Part shown: piece by piece, positions 1 to 8,567 of the stretch
Position numbering within the stretch: the stretch's first letter is position 1
How the letters are laid out: every line of letters begins with the position of its first letter
Origin: DAONJL01 sp035405645 [NCBI: bacterium]
GTDB taxonomy: Bacteria; JAGOBX01; DAONJL01
Assembly: GCA_035405645.1 (NCBI GenBank)
Contig: DAONJL010000001.1
Location: forward strand, 1,993-49,068
Length of the DNA: 47,076 nucleotides
Direction of reading: 5' to 3'
The notes under the pieces: generated by a model
Database searches by the model: none
What the model saw: only the letters and a program-made list of their open reading frames with translations
What the model was told of the DNA's origin: nothing
Position numbers and translations under genes: made by a program

Positions 1-1
1 A

Positions 2-1183
2 CTATTTCATTTTTTCTTATTTATTTTTTTTATCATCTTATTAATAAATATCTGGCAAAACACATTTCACTATTATGGTGATGAACCTTATTATTTACTT
101 ATTACTCATAGTATTTCTTATGATTTTGATGTAGATTTAAAAAACAATTATGAAAATAATGATTATTCAAATTTTTATAATTTTCATCTAAGGAAACAAC
201 CATCTTATGAAAAAAATAATAAAATTTATTCATCTCATTTTATTGGTCTACCAATATTACTTGCATTACCTTATAAATTTCTTGGAAAACAAGGTGTTAT
301 TTTAATTATCTCATTTATCTCCACATTATTTATTTATTTATTTTATAAATTTGTTTATTTATACTTTCCTAAAAATTCATCAAAGAAGATTTTTATATTA
401 GTATTAATTTTATTATTTACAGCACCGTTTTTAGAAATGTATTCTTCTATTTATCCAGAAATTCCAGCTGCCTGCATTTTTCTAATTCTTTTTATTGATT
501 ATCAAAAAAATTATATAAATCTTTTCAAACATTCTTTCGCTTTTTTATTTCTTGCTCTATTAGGAATAAAATATCTACCTGCTGCTTTATTTATATGGTT
601 TTTATTAGCAATAAATTATTACAAAAATAAAAAATTATTTTTATTTTGTTTTTTGACTTTACTTATGATTTTAATTCATCAAAGTATAATTTTCTATGCC
701 TATGGTGAATTTAAACCATTTGGTATTGCCTTCAGTCATAGTAAAGATTCAAATAATTTTTCTTTATCAGTTTTTCCAACACAATTTTTTAAATTATTAT
801 TTGGACAAAGATATGGTCTATTTTTTTGTGCACCAATTTATATTTTAGCAATTTATTCTTTTATTAAAAATATAAAATTTTTTTATTTGCAGTTTTTCAT
901 TTTTTTTATTCACGCTTTTCCTTTTTTTATGTTAGATGGTGTACCAGGTGATTCCCCTCCTGCCCGTTATTTTATTGCTGCTCTACCTTTTTTAACTTTT
1001 TATCTTTTTCTTTTTTTATATCAAAATTTTTTTAATAATAAATACTTGAAATATCTTTTTTATTTATTATATACAATAAATACAATATATTCCCTGTTTT
1101 ATTTAGTTTTACCTTTTTATAGAAATAAAACAACTGGCTATAATAATTTTATTTATTTTATAAAAACATATATTTTTAATTAA
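2..1183 (+). CDS. Polytopic membrane protein, GT-C glycosyltransferase-like (5' end outside window)
   Basis: The frame is open from the first base of the window, so the gene starts upstream and only its C-terminal ~393 codons are present. The first in-frame ATG (437) lies inside the protein and is not the start. The N-terminal part seen here has a hydrophobic segment, then an extracytoplasmic-looking stretch with GDEPYYLL and, further on, SSHFIGLPILLALP. An acidic D/E after a membrane segment followed by an S-x-H-x-x-G-L-P segment resembles the first loop of GT-C enzymes that use polyprenyl-phosphate sugars (ArnT/PMT-like). Many membrane helices follow, with a late loop GVPGDSPPARYF. Role in glycan or envelope assembly is inferred from these features and from the sugar-nucleotide genes nearby. 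Aromatic and Leu/Ile/Phe content is extreme, as expected for a membrane protein in AT-rich DNA. Confidence 0.6.
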   Translation, partial: LFHFFLFIFFIILLINIWQNTFHYYGDEPYYLLITHSISYDFDVDLKNNYENNDYSNFYNFHLRKQPSYEKNNKIYSSHFIGLPILLALPYKFLGKQGVILIISFISTLFIYLFYKFVYLYFPKNSSKKIFILVLILLFTAPFLEMYSSIYPEIPAACIFLILFIDYQKNYINLFKHSFAFLFLALLGIKYLPAALFIWFLLAINYYKNKKLFLFCFLTLLMILIHQSIIFYAYGEFKPFGIAFSHSKDSNNFSLSVFPTQFFKLLFGQRYGLFFCAPIYILAIYSFIKNIKFFYLQFFIFFIHAFPFFMLDGVPGDSPPARYFIAALPFLTFYLFLFLYQNFFNNKYLKYLFYLLYTINTIYSLFYLVLPFYRNKTTGYNNFIYFIKTYIFN

Positions 1184-1193
1184 AGGTGATATT

Positions 1194-2159
1194 ATGAGAA
1201 AAAAAATATTTATTTCACAAAAAATACCTGAAGCAGGTATAAATTATTTAAAAGAAAATAAAATTGAAGTTGATGTAAATTATTCGACAAAACCATTAAA
1301 GAAAGAAGAGTTAATTTTAAGAAGCAAAGATTGCAAAGCAATTATAACTTTATTAAGTGATATAATAGACAAAGAAGTAATTGATGCTCTCGCAAAAAAT
1401 GGAGTAAAAGGCATTTGTAATTATGCTGTTGGCTATAATAATATTGATGTTAATTATGCAAAAGAAAAAAATATTTATGTTACAAATACACCAGATGTTT
1501 TAACAAACACAACAGCAGAATTAGCTTGGGCACTGCTTTTTGCTGCTGCGCGAAGAATTGTTGAAGCACATAAATTTATTGAAGCACGAAAATTTACTGG
1601 ATGGGAATGTGATTTATTTCTTGGTTATGATGTTTCTTATAAAAATTTAGGTGTTATTGGTGCTGGTAGAATTGGGACTGCTTTTGCCTTAATGTCAAAA
1701 GGTTTTAATATGAATGTATATTATTATGATAAATTCCATAATTCAGAACTTGAAACAAAATTAAATGCTAAAAAAGTAGATTTGAATGAATTATTAAAAA
1801 TATCTGATTTTATTAGTATTCATTTATCATATTCAAGTGAAACAAAATACTTAATAAGCGAAAAAGAATTTGAATTAATGAAATCAAATGCTATAATAAT
1901 AAATACAGCACGTGGAGCAATAATAAAAGAAAAAGCATTATCAGAAGCATTAAAAAATAAGAAGATTGCTTATGCTGGATTAGATGTTTTTGAAAATGAA
2001 CCTGAAATATATGAAGAATTATATAATCTCGATAATATCGTAATGGCACCACATATTGGCAGTGGAACAAAAGAAACGAGAGATAAAATGGCAATCACTG
2101 CTGCTCAAAATGCTTTAAAAATTGTAAATAATGAAGCGCCATTGAATCCTGTATATTAA
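1194..2159 (+). CDS. D-isomer-specific 2-hydroxyacid dehydrogenase
   Basis: A 321-residue NAD(P)-dependent dehydrogenase of the D-2-hydroxyacid family (glyoxylate/hydroxypyruvate reductase, D-lactate or phosphoglycerate dehydrogenase type), converting a 2-keto acid to the D-2-hydroxyacid. The nucleotide-binding motif GVIGAGRIG is at residues 153-161. The family catalytic triad is visible: Arg240 in NTARGA, Glu269 in ENEP and His287 in APHIGSGT. The ending PLNPVY matches the usual C-terminus of glyoxylate-reductase-like members, and the length is normal; there is no ACT domain, so a full-length SerA is unlikely. The start has a good ribosome site (AAAGGTGAT, 3 bases before ATG). The substrate cannot be fixed. 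The stop codon overlaps the stop of the convergent gene at 2156. Confidence 0.88.
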   Translation: MRKKIFISQKIPEAGINYLKENKIEVDVNYSTKPLKKEELILRSKDCKAIITLLSDIIDKEVIDALAKNGVKGICNYAVGYNNIDVNYAKEKNIYVTNTPDVLTNTTAELAWALLFAAARRIVEAHKFIEARKFTGWECDLFLGYDVSYKNLGVIGAGRIGTAFALMSKGFNMNVYYYDKFHNSELETKLNAKKVDLNELLKISDFISIHLSYSSETKYLISEKEFELMKSNAIIINTARGAIIKEKALSEALKNKKIAYAGLDVFENEPEIYEELYNLDNIVMAPHIGSGTKETRDKMAITAAQNALKIVNNEAPLNPVY

Positions 2160-2443
2160 ATATGTTTGAAATAATCAATTAATTCTTTCTTTTTTATATT
2201 TATATATTTTTCTAATTCTTTTATATTTTTAAATTTTTTTTCTGTGATTGAATACCAGGTATTTTTCTTTTTTTCAAGTTCCTTATATCTTTTTTTACCA
2301 CATAACATTTTATGAATTATTACTTTGACTCTATATTTATTTTTTGGATTATTTTTTCGTTCTTGAATAACAATTTTACAAAATACTTCACTATTATCAA
2401 CTAATTCCCATACATTATTTATATTATCAAATTTCCATTCCAT
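2156..2443 (-). CDS. Small hypothetical protein downstream of hisC
   Basis: A 95-residue, lysine-rich protein that I do not recognise. Its ATG lies two bases after the hisC stop codon (TAA-TT-ATG), so it is probably translated by coupling with hisC as the last gene of a hisD-hisC operon. It begins with acidic and aromatic residues (MEWKFDN), has two cysteines (C22, C48) that do not form a metal motif, and ends in a Lys-rich predicted helix. There is no signal peptide or membrane segment. The coupling and the fact that it fills the gap up to the convergent gene argue that it is real. Its stop overlaps the dehydrogenase stop. No function is assigned; whether it serves histidine synthesis is unknown. 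Confidence 0.6.
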   Translation of the reverse strand: MEWKFDNINNVWELVDNSEVFCKIVIQERKNNPKNKYRVKVIIHKMLCGKKRYKELEKKKNTWYSITEKKFKNIKELEKYINIKKKELIDYFKHI

Positions 2444-2445
2444 AA

Positions 2446-3495
2446 TTATTCACATATCTTTTTTAATTCTGATATTAATTTATTTATTTCTTCATCTGTT
2501 CCAATTGAAATTCGCAAATATTTATTTAAAAATGGTGCATCAAAATATCGAATTAAAATTCCTCTTTCTTTTAATGTTTGATAAATACTTCTTGCTTTTA
2601 TTTTCAAAGGTTTTACAAATACAAAATTTGCTTCTGATTTATATACTTTAAAATTTATCTTTAATAATTCATTTGATAAATATTCTCTTAACTCTATTAT
2701 CTTTTGACTTGTTTCTTTCATATATTGATAATCCTCAATAGCTGCAATTGCTGCAACTTGCGATAAATAATTTACATTATATGAATCTTTTATTTTATAT
2801 AATGCATCAATTAATTTTTTATCACCAAAACAATAACCAACACGAATGCTTGCTAATGAAAATGATTTTGAAAATGTCCTTGTTATTATTAAATTTTTGT
2901 ATTTTTTTAATAATCTTAAACAATTATCTTTTGCAAAATCAGCATATGCTTCATCAATAATAACTACTTTTTTATTTGCTTTAACTACTTCTTCTATAAA
3001 ATCAATTTCATTAAATGTTCCTGTTGGTGAATTTGGATTTGCTATTATTTTTAAAGAGTTTCTATTCGAACTAATAAATTTATCAGATAACAAAAATTCC
3101 TCAGTTAACTCAATTTCAATTGGTTGACAATAGCATAAAACAGATAATGTTTTAAATAATGTATATGAAGGAAATGAATAAACAATTTTTTCATTTCTAT
3201 TTGAAAAAGTATAAAAAGCTAATCTTAATAATTCATCAGAACCATTTCCAACAAATATTTGTTCTTTTGGAATATTATAACATTCACTTAATTTTTTTCT
3301 TAATTCATTACAAAGTGGGTCAGGATATAATCTTAATCTTCTTGTTATTGCATCCTGTAAAAATCCTAAAACTTTTGGTGAAGGAGGATATGGATTTTCA
3401 TTTGTATTTAACTTTATATATTTTTTATCCTGTGGCTGCTCACCAGGTATATATTCTGGAAAATTTTTTAATATTTTATTTAAATAATTATTCAT
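2446..3495 (-). CDS. hisC: Histidinol-phosphate aminotransferase
   Basis: PLP-dependent class I/II aminotransferase, 349 residues, converting imidazole-acetol phosphate plus glutamate to L-histidinol phosphate. The N-terminal KLNTNENPYPPSP (residues 28-40) is the HisC substrate-arm signature. FVGNGSDELL (81-90) binds the cofactor phosphate, and NPNSPTGT (153-160) and DEAYADF (181-187) are standard fold-type I motifs. The PLP lysine is K210 in TRTFSKSFSLASIRVGY. Length and domain order are normal. It starts one base after the hisD stop (TAA-T-ATG), so the two genes form an operon. The remaining his genes are not in this window, so they must lie elsewhere. HisC homologues sometimes act on aromatic amino acids; pairing with hisD makes the histidine role likely. 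Confidence 0.93.
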   Translation of the reverse strand: MNNYLNKILKNFPEYIPGEQPQDKKYIKLNTNENPYPPSPKVLGFLQDAITRRLRLYPDPLCNELRKKLSECYNIPKEQIFVGNGSDELLRLAFYTFSNRNEKIVYSFPSYTLFKTLSVLCYCQPIEIELTEEFLLSDKFISSNRNSLKIIANPNSPTGTFNEIDFIEEVVKANKKVVIIDEAYADFAKDNCLRLLKKYKNLIITRTFSKSFSLASIRVGYCFGDKKLIDALYKIKDSYNVNYLSQVAAIAAIEDYQYMKETSQKIIELREYLSNELLKINFKVYKSEANFVFVKPLKIKARSIYQTLKERGILIRYFDAPFLNKYLRISIGTDEEINKLISELKKICE

Positions 3496-3496
3496 A

Positions 3497-4804
3497 TTAT
3501 TCTTTATTTAAACGAATTTTAACACTTTTACTATGTGCAAACAATGTTTCAATTTCTGCTAATTTTATTACTGAACTCGAAATTTCATTAAATGCTTTTT
3601 CATTATATTTAATTACATTCATTGTTTTTAAAAAATCTTTCACTGATAAAGGCGAATAAAATCTTGCTGTGCCTGTTGTTGGTAGTGTATGATTTGGACC
3701 TGCAATATAATCACCAATTGCTTCTGGTGTATATTCACCTAAAAAAATTGCGCCGGCATTTTTTATTTCATTTAAATATTGGTCTGGATTTTCTAATAAT
3801 AATTCTAAATGTTCTGGTGCAATAATATTTGTTAATTCAATTGCTTCTTTCATATTATTTACTATAATTATCCATCCATTATTTTTTAATGAAATTAAAA
3901 TCTCTTTTTTTCTTGGCATTTCATCAATTATTATTTTTAATTCTTCAATTACTTTTTTCGCTTTTTCTTTTGAAAATAAGATTGCTATTGATGTTTCTAA
4001 TCCACTACCATGTTCTGCCTGGCTAATTAAATCTCCTGCTATATATCTATCATTTATTTTATCTTCTGCTATTATTACTAATTCACTTGGACCTGCTAAC
4101 ATATCAATATCAACAATACCATAAACAAATTTTTTGGCAAGTGTAACATAAATATTGCCTGGTCCTGTTATTTTATCTACTTTTGGTATTGTTTCTGTGC
4201 CATAAGCAAGTGCTGCGATTGCCTGTGCACCCCCACTAATATATATCTGATTTATATTTAACATTTTTGCTGCTGCTAAAATATATTCATTTATCTTACC
4301 ATTTTTTTCTGGTGGTGTAATAATTACTATCTCTGGTACACCAGCAATTTGTGCTGGTATAACATTCATAAATAATGTTGAAATAAGTGGGGCTGAACCA
4401 CCTGGCACATAAATTCCTGCTTTTGCTATTGGTCGAACTATCTCGCCTAATAATACATCCTGACTATTTATATCAAACATTGAATTTCTTAATGAAAGTG
4501 AATGAAATCTTTTTATATTATTTATTGCTATTTCTGAAGATTTGATAAATTCATTATCACTTTTTTCGATTTTATCATAAGCCAAATCTATATCTTTTTC
4601 TGAAACTTTTAATTTTTTTAAATCTACTTTATCAAATTTTTTTGCAAATTCTAATAGTGCTTTATCACCTTTATTTTTTACTTCATTTATTATTTTCTCA
4701 ACTAATTTTATTTGCTGTGGTAATACATTATTTAATATATTTCTCTTATTAAAATATTCATTTATTATTCTTTTTTCTTTTTTATAATTTACAATTTTTA
4801 TCAT
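3497..4804 (-). CDS. hisD: Histidinol dehydrogenase
   Basis: 435 residues, the usual size of HisD, which oxidises L-histidinol to L-histidine in two NAD-dependent steps at a zinc site. Recognised motifs are VPGGSAPL, ITGPGNIYVTLAKK, AGPSELVIIAED, ISQAEHG, the catalytic Glu-His pair in IAPEHLEL, and GPNHTLPTTGTARFYSPLSV near the C-terminus. The ATG follows GAGGG by five bases. It is the first gene of a short minus-strand operon (hisD-hisC-small ORF) with a recognisable promoter just upstream. Its separation from other his genes suggests a scattered pathway, as in many non-enteric bacteria. Confidence 0.95.
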   Translation of the reverse strand: MIKIVNYKKEKRIINEYFNKRNILNNVLPQQIKLVEKIINEVKNKGDKALLEFAKKFDKVDLKKLKVSEKDIDLAYDKIEKSDNEFIKSSEIAINNIKRFHSLSLRNSMFDINSQDVLLGEIVRPIAKAGIYVPGGSAPLISTLFMNVIPAQIAGVPEIVIITPPEKNGKINEYILAAAKMLNINQIYISGGAQAIAALAYGTETIPKVDKITGPGNIYVTLAKKFVYGIVDIDMLAGPSELVIIAEDKINDRYIAGDLISQAEHGSGLETSIAILFSKEKAKKVIEELKIIIDEMPRKKEILISLKNNGWIIIVNNMKEAIELTNIIAPEHLELLLENPDQYLNEIKNAGAIFLGEYTPEAIGDYIAGPNHTLPTTGTARFYSPLSVKDFLKTMNVIKYNEKAFNEISSSVIKLAEIETLFAHSKSVKIRLNKE

Positions 4805-4835
4805 TTTTTCCCTCGCTTATTTAGTAAATCATATT

Positions 4836-4864
4836 ATTTAACATTATTAAACTAATACTGTCAA
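4836..4864 (-). promoter_or_regulatory. Predicted sigma-70 promoter of hisD-hisC
   Basis: On the minus strand TTGACA (4864-4859) is followed by a 17-base spacer and TTAAAT (4841-4836). The -35 is a perfect consensus; the -10 matches four of six bases. The predicted start of transcription is about 20-25 bases before the hisD ATG at 4804, leaving room for its GAGGG ribosome site. It sits in the only gap (4805-4875) upstream of hisD. No operator or leader peptide rich in His codons was seen. Confidence 0.6.
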
Positions 4865-4875
4865 TAATTAAATTT

Positions 4876-5337
4876 TTATAATGAAGCAAAATATTGCTCA
4901 ATAATTTTTTTGTGGTCAAATGCAAAATGTTCAGGCAAATTTTCTTTTTTAAATATTTTAGCATTTTTAGCATCATCTGCTGCTTTTAATTTTCCATGGC
5001 CTTCGGCAATAAAAACAGTTGTAATTGTATGAAAACGCGGGTCACGCTCTGGTGCAGAATATACATTAAATAACTTTTTAATTTTAATATCTAAACCGGT
5101 TTCTTCTTTTGCTTCGCGAATTGCTGTATTTTCTGCTGTTTCTCCATATTCTACAAAACCACCAGGTATAGCCCAGCCATAAGGTTCATTTTTTCTTTCA
5201 ATTAATACAATTCCTTCAAACTCATTTTTTTCATTATAATATTCAATTATTATATCAACAGTTGGAAATGGATTTTTATATTCTTTAATTTTTGTTTGAC
5301 ATTTTGGACAAATTAAATATCTAAATTTTTCATTCAT
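4876..5337 (-). CDS. Nudix hydrolase with N-terminal zinc-ribbon-like segment
   Basis: A 153-residue Nudix-fold pyrophosphohydrolase. The Nudix box is complete: [29 protein letters not shown] spacing with [16 protein letters not shown] and downstream IKIKKLF. It is preceded by YLICPKC near residue 10, half of a zinc ribbon as in the NADH-pyrophosphatase/ADP-ribose group, but no second CxxC pair is seen. The substrate (ADP-ribose, NADH or a nucleotide sugar) cannot be decided. I chose the ATG at 5337, which has AGGTG nine bases upstream, over an in-frame GTG four codons earlier that would itself overlap that ribosome site. The first codons overlap the end of the preceding gene (stop at 5330), so the genes are cotranscribed with the sugar/radical SAM cluster. 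Confidence 0.85.
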   Translation of the reverse strand: MNEKFRYLICPKCQTKIKEYKNPFPTVDIIIEYYNEKNEFEGIVLIERKNEPYGWAIPGGFVEYGETAENTAIREAKEETGLDIKIKKLFNVYSAPERDPRFHTITTVFIAEGHGKLKAADDAKNAKIFKKENLPEHFAFDHKKIIEQYFASL

Positions 5338-6247
5338 AATATACATCACCTATTTTTATATTTATTTCACTTAATTCCAAACCTGTAAAAAATTCAAATT
5401 CCTTTTTTATAAATATTTGCATTTTTTTTGATAACTTTAATAAATTAGTTAACCCATATTTTGCACTAATTTTTAACTCTATTCTTATTCCTTCTTTCTC
5501 TTTTTTAATTTGAATATTTTCAACCCTGATATTAGAAAAATTTTTTTCAATTATTTTATAAATATAAAATTTTAACACTTTATTTTGAATAATTATTTTT
5601 CCTGGCAAACTAAAAGTTGGACGGATTATTGATTTTTGAATTTTTATTTGTGTTTCTGGTATATTTAATTCAAATGAATCAACATACAAATCAGGAAATC
5701 TTCTTAATATCTCTATTTCACTTACTGGTAAAACATGTTTACCTTCAATATTTCTATAATATTTTGCTTTTTCTAAATCACATTTAGATACGATATTTTC
5801 TATCCTATATACTTTCTCTGCTGGTGGTAAATCAAGTCGTGATAAAATTCTGTTTAGCATTTTTTCTGATGTTGCAAGTATTAAAATTTTTTTGATTTTT
5901 AATTTTTTTATATAATACTTTATTTCATTCGCTGATTCGATATCATAAAAAATTGCCCGTTTAACTGCACCAATTTTAGTTGCTGCTCTTTTTGCTGATT
6001 TACCACAAATTATTTTTCCATTTACAATTAAAAGACCATCATCAATTATTGCATTTGTCTTTAACTGATATGCAACTATATATGCATTATGACTTTTTCC
6101 ACTTCCACTTCTGCCTACCAATCCATAAGTTGTAATACCATATATTTTTTTATAATATGAAATGTAATAATAATACAATTTACTTAGTATCTTATTACTT
6201 TTTATATTCTTTTTAATGAAATTTAAAAAATAAGAATAATTAATCAC
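5330..6247 (-). CDS. P-loop ATP-binding protein with C-terminal Asp23/Gls24-like domain
   Basis: 305 residues. A Walker A motif GRSGSGKS occupies residues 45-52 and is soon followed by IIDDGLLI and GKSAKRA; this belongs to a conserved but uncharacterised NTPase family I recall from Clostridia and related bacteria, where the N-terminal half is the P-loop domain and the C-terminal part resembles the Asp23/Gls24 (alkaline-shock) fold. The C-terminal third here (about 220-300) fits that: alternating strands, [12 protein letters not shown], then an amphipathic helix and INIKIGDV. Residues 1-40 form an extra basic, tyrosine-rich extension. No signal peptide is present. It overlaps the upstream radical SAM gene by ATGA and the downstream Nudix gene by eight bases. 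The function is unknown; a regulatory or envelope-stress role is only inference. Confidence 0.7.
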   Translation of the reverse strand: MINYSYFLNFIKKNIKSNKILSKLYYYYISYYKKIYGITTYGLVGRSGSGKSHNAYIVAYQLKTNAIIDDGLLIVNGKIICGKSAKRAATKIGAVKRAIFYDIESANEIKYYIKKLKIKKILILATSEKMLNRILSRLDLPPAEKVYRIENIVSKCDLEKAKYYRNIEGKHVLPVSEIEILRRFPDLYVDSFELNIPETQIKIQKSIIRPTFSLPGKIIIQNKVLKFYIYKIIEKNFSNIRVENIQIKKEKEGIRIELKISAKYGLTNLLKLSKKMQIFIKKEFEFFTGLELSEINIKIGDVYYE

Positions 6248-7623
6248 TTTGATTTAATTATCCAATTTATAAATCTTTTAACTAAAAATTTGAAATGTCT
6301 GAAATTTTTAATTTTAAACAAATTGTATAAAAAAATATTCCACCGAAAATAAAATCTAAAAAAAGCAAGCCGTTGATAATTTTTCAATTGTTTTCTTGTC
6401 ATACCATCAGGCACATAAGCAGCATTCATAAAGAAAAAATTTTGCCAATCAATTTTATCTATCTTTTTTTCCTGCAAAATATAATTATAACTTTCTGTTC
6501 CTGGAAAAGGTAAAAAAGTAAAATAATTTACTCGCTTTAATGGTAATTTCAATGAAAGATTTATTGTTTTAAAAATTTCTTTTTTTGTTTCTGTCGGAAA
6601 ACCTAAAATAAAAAAGCCTGCAATATCAATATCAAATTTTTTTATTAAATTTATTTTCTCTTTTATTTTTTTTACAGTTAATGATTTTTTCATAAATTTT
6701 AAAATTCTATCATCGCCAGATTCAATACCAAGTGATATTAAATATAAACCAGTCTCTTTCATTAATGATAATATTTCTTCATTTAACGAATCCATTCGCA
6801 CACCATTAGGAGTAGCCCAACTAAATTTAAAACCAATGTTTTTAAAACTTTTTAATAATTCAACAGCATAATTTTTATTTATTATAAAATTATCATCTAC
6901 AATATGAAATTCGCGAATTCCATAATCATAATAAAGCATTTTCATTTCCTGAATAACATTTTGAATACTTCTAAAACGAACAGCAGAACCAGAAATTTTA
7001 TTACCTGCACAAAATGTGCATTTAAATGGACATCCACGTGTAATCATTATTGGCGCAATAGGAAAGTTTTCAAAAAATGCTCCGTGCTGTGCTTCTGGAT
7101 ATGTTTCAGGATGAATTAAATCCCATGCAGGCATTCCAAAATCATCAATATTCTGATGAAATAATTGAGGATTAATTTTAAAAATATTATTTTCTCTATA
7201 AGCAAATCCTGGTATTTCATCATATTTTGCACCTTCCAAATATTTTTTTAATCCTATTTCTGCTTCTCCAATAAAAAAATAATCAAGTAAATCCCCAAAA
7301 AAATTAAAGCATTCTTCTCGAGCTAATGTTGGATGTGGGCCACCTATTATTGTTGTTATTTTTTTATTATACTTTTCTTTAATTTTTTTTAAAATACTTT
7401 TTATATTGTAAATATCAAATGTATAACATTGAAAACCGATAATATCTGGTTTATAGTCATCTATGAAATTCAATATTTTTTCTTCATTCGCTTTTTCTTT
7501 AATTGAATCAAATATTTTAACTTCACAAAGATTACGAATATTTGTAGCAAGCCAACCCAAACCAAGAGAAGGTTGAATATGGTCGCTACGATTATAAGGT
7601 TTGACTAATAAAACTTTTTTCAT
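6244..7623 (-). CDS. B12-binding-domain radical SAM protein
   Basis: 459 residues with the two-domain layout of cobalamin-dependent radical SAM enzymes. Residues 1-130 form a Rossmann-like B12-binding module (LLVKPYNRSD, then IIGGPHPTLA at 92-101), followed by a radical SAM domain whose cluster-binding cysteines are C198, C202 and C205 in RGCPFKCTFC. The later segment SLGIESGDDRILKFMKK is typical of the B12 radical SAM (BchE/HpnP-like) family. The classical B12 DxHxxG motif is not obvious, which is common in this subgroup. Such enzymes methylate or rearrange unactivated carbons of lipids, cofactors or sugars; the neighbouring GDP-hexose genes make a glycan or lipid substrate conceivable but this is inference. 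The ATG overlaps the upstream stop as ATGA. Confidence 0.85.
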   Translation of the reverse strand: MKKVLLVKPYNRSDHIQPSLGLGWLATNIRNLCEVKIFDSIKEKANEEKILNFIDDYKPDIIGFQCYTFDIYNIKSILKKIKEKYNKKITTIIGGPHPTLAREECFNFFGDLLDYFFIGEAEIGLKKYLEGAKYDEIPGFAYRENNIFKINPQLFHQNIDDFGMPAWDLIHPETYPEAQHGAFFENFPIAPIMITRGCPFKCTFCAGNKISGSAVRFRSIQNVIQEMKMLYYDYGIREFHIVDDNFIINKNYAVELLKSFKNIGFKFSWATPNGVRMDSLNEEILSLMKETGLYLISLGIESGDDRILKFMKKSLTVKKIKEKINLIKKFDIDIAGFFILGFPTETKKEIFKTINLSLKLPLKRVNYFTFLPFPGTESYNYILQEKKIDKIDWQNFFFMNAAYVPDGMTRKQLKNYQRLAFFRFYFRWNIFLYNLFKIKNFRHFKFLVKRFINWIIKSK

Positions 7624-8564
7624 TGAATTATTGTTTGATAATAATTATATATATCATCAAAAGTTTTAGTAATTGGAATTTCAGGTTTCCAGCCGAGTAA
7701 ACAAATTTTTGTATTATCACCACAAACATATTTATTTATATTTGTTCTAAATAAAGCATCATTTATTCTTATTTTGATTTCTTTGTTTGTTTTGGAAATA
7801 AAATACTTAATAATATATTCAATTGAAATTGCCTGGCCAGAACAAACATTATAAATTTCGCCATTTCCTAATTCAATTAATAATTTATATGCTTTTACTA
7901 CATCACGCACATCAGTATAATCACGCCATACATCAATATTTCCAGCCTCAACATAATCTCGTTTTTGGCCTTTCACAATTTGAACAATTTGTTTAGCAAA
8001 TGAAATAGGTGCAAATTCTTCTCTCTGAAATGGTCCTGTGTGATTAAATGGCCGAACAATTACAAGTGGCAATTTATCGATATTAAAATATTTTTGTGCT
8101 AATATTTCACTACAATATTTACTTACTGCATATGGTGTGGTAGGTAAAACTTTATCACTTTCTTTTATTTTCTTTTGATTATCATTTATTTTATAAATGT
8201 CACCAGAACTAACTACTAATACTTTTGGTTTATTTAATAATTTATTAGCACTTTCTAAAATATTATATGTGCCTAAAAAATTTATCTTATATGTAGTTTC
8301 TGAATTTTTAACTGAAAAAGGAACAAACGAAATGCCAGCGAGATGATAAATATAATCAGGTTGTGAAAAATTAATTAATTTATTTATCTTTTCAAAATCT
8401 AATAAATCAATTTTTTGAAATAAAAAATTTGCTTTATTAGTTTTGATATATTTATTATCATTTATATCTATTCCAGTTATTTCATTATTCTCATCATCTA
8501 ATAATTCAACTAAATATTTACCAACAAAACCAGAAACACCGGAAATAAAAATTTTTCGTTTCAT
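7620..8564 (-). CDS. NAD-dependent sugar epimerase/reductase (Rmd/Gmd-like)
   Basis: A 314-residue short-chain dehydrogenase of the extended type. The NAD(P)-binding motif GVSGFVGKYL is at the N-terminus (residues 9-18), the active-site YxxxK is YAVSK around residue 147, and FNHTGPFQREEFAP is the substrate-loop signature shared by GDP-mannose 4,6-dehydratases and GDP-4-keto-6-deoxymannose reductases (Rmd). Because the adjacent upstream gene looks like the dehydratase itself, this one is best read as the partner that reduces or epimerises GDP-4-keto-6-deoxymannose, giving GDP-rhamnose or a related sugar. The assignment within the family is inference. It begins three bases after the gmd stop and lacks a clear ribosome site, which fits translational coupling. 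Confidence 0.78.
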   Translation of the reverse strand: MKRKIFISGVSGFVGKYLVELLDDENNEITGIDINDNKYIKTNKANFLFQKIDLLDFEKINKLINFSQPDYIYHLAGISFVPFSVKNSETTYKINFLGTYNILESANKLLNKPKVLVVSSGDIYKINDNQKKIKESDKVLPTTPYAVSKYCSEILAQKYFNIDKLPLVIVRPFNHTGPFQREEFAPISFAKQIVQIVKGQKRDYVEAGNIDVWRDYTDVRDVVKAYKLLIELGNGEIYNVCSGQAISIEYIIKYFISKTNKEIKIRINDALFRTNINKYVCGDNTKICLLGWKPEIPITKTFDDIYNYYQTIIQ

Positions 8565-8567
8565 ATT

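Noticed and set aside
437-1183. Separate gene starting at ATG 437
   Set aside because: The frame continues upstream to the window edge and encodes coherent membrane protein sequence including a conserved-looking DEPYYLL loop.
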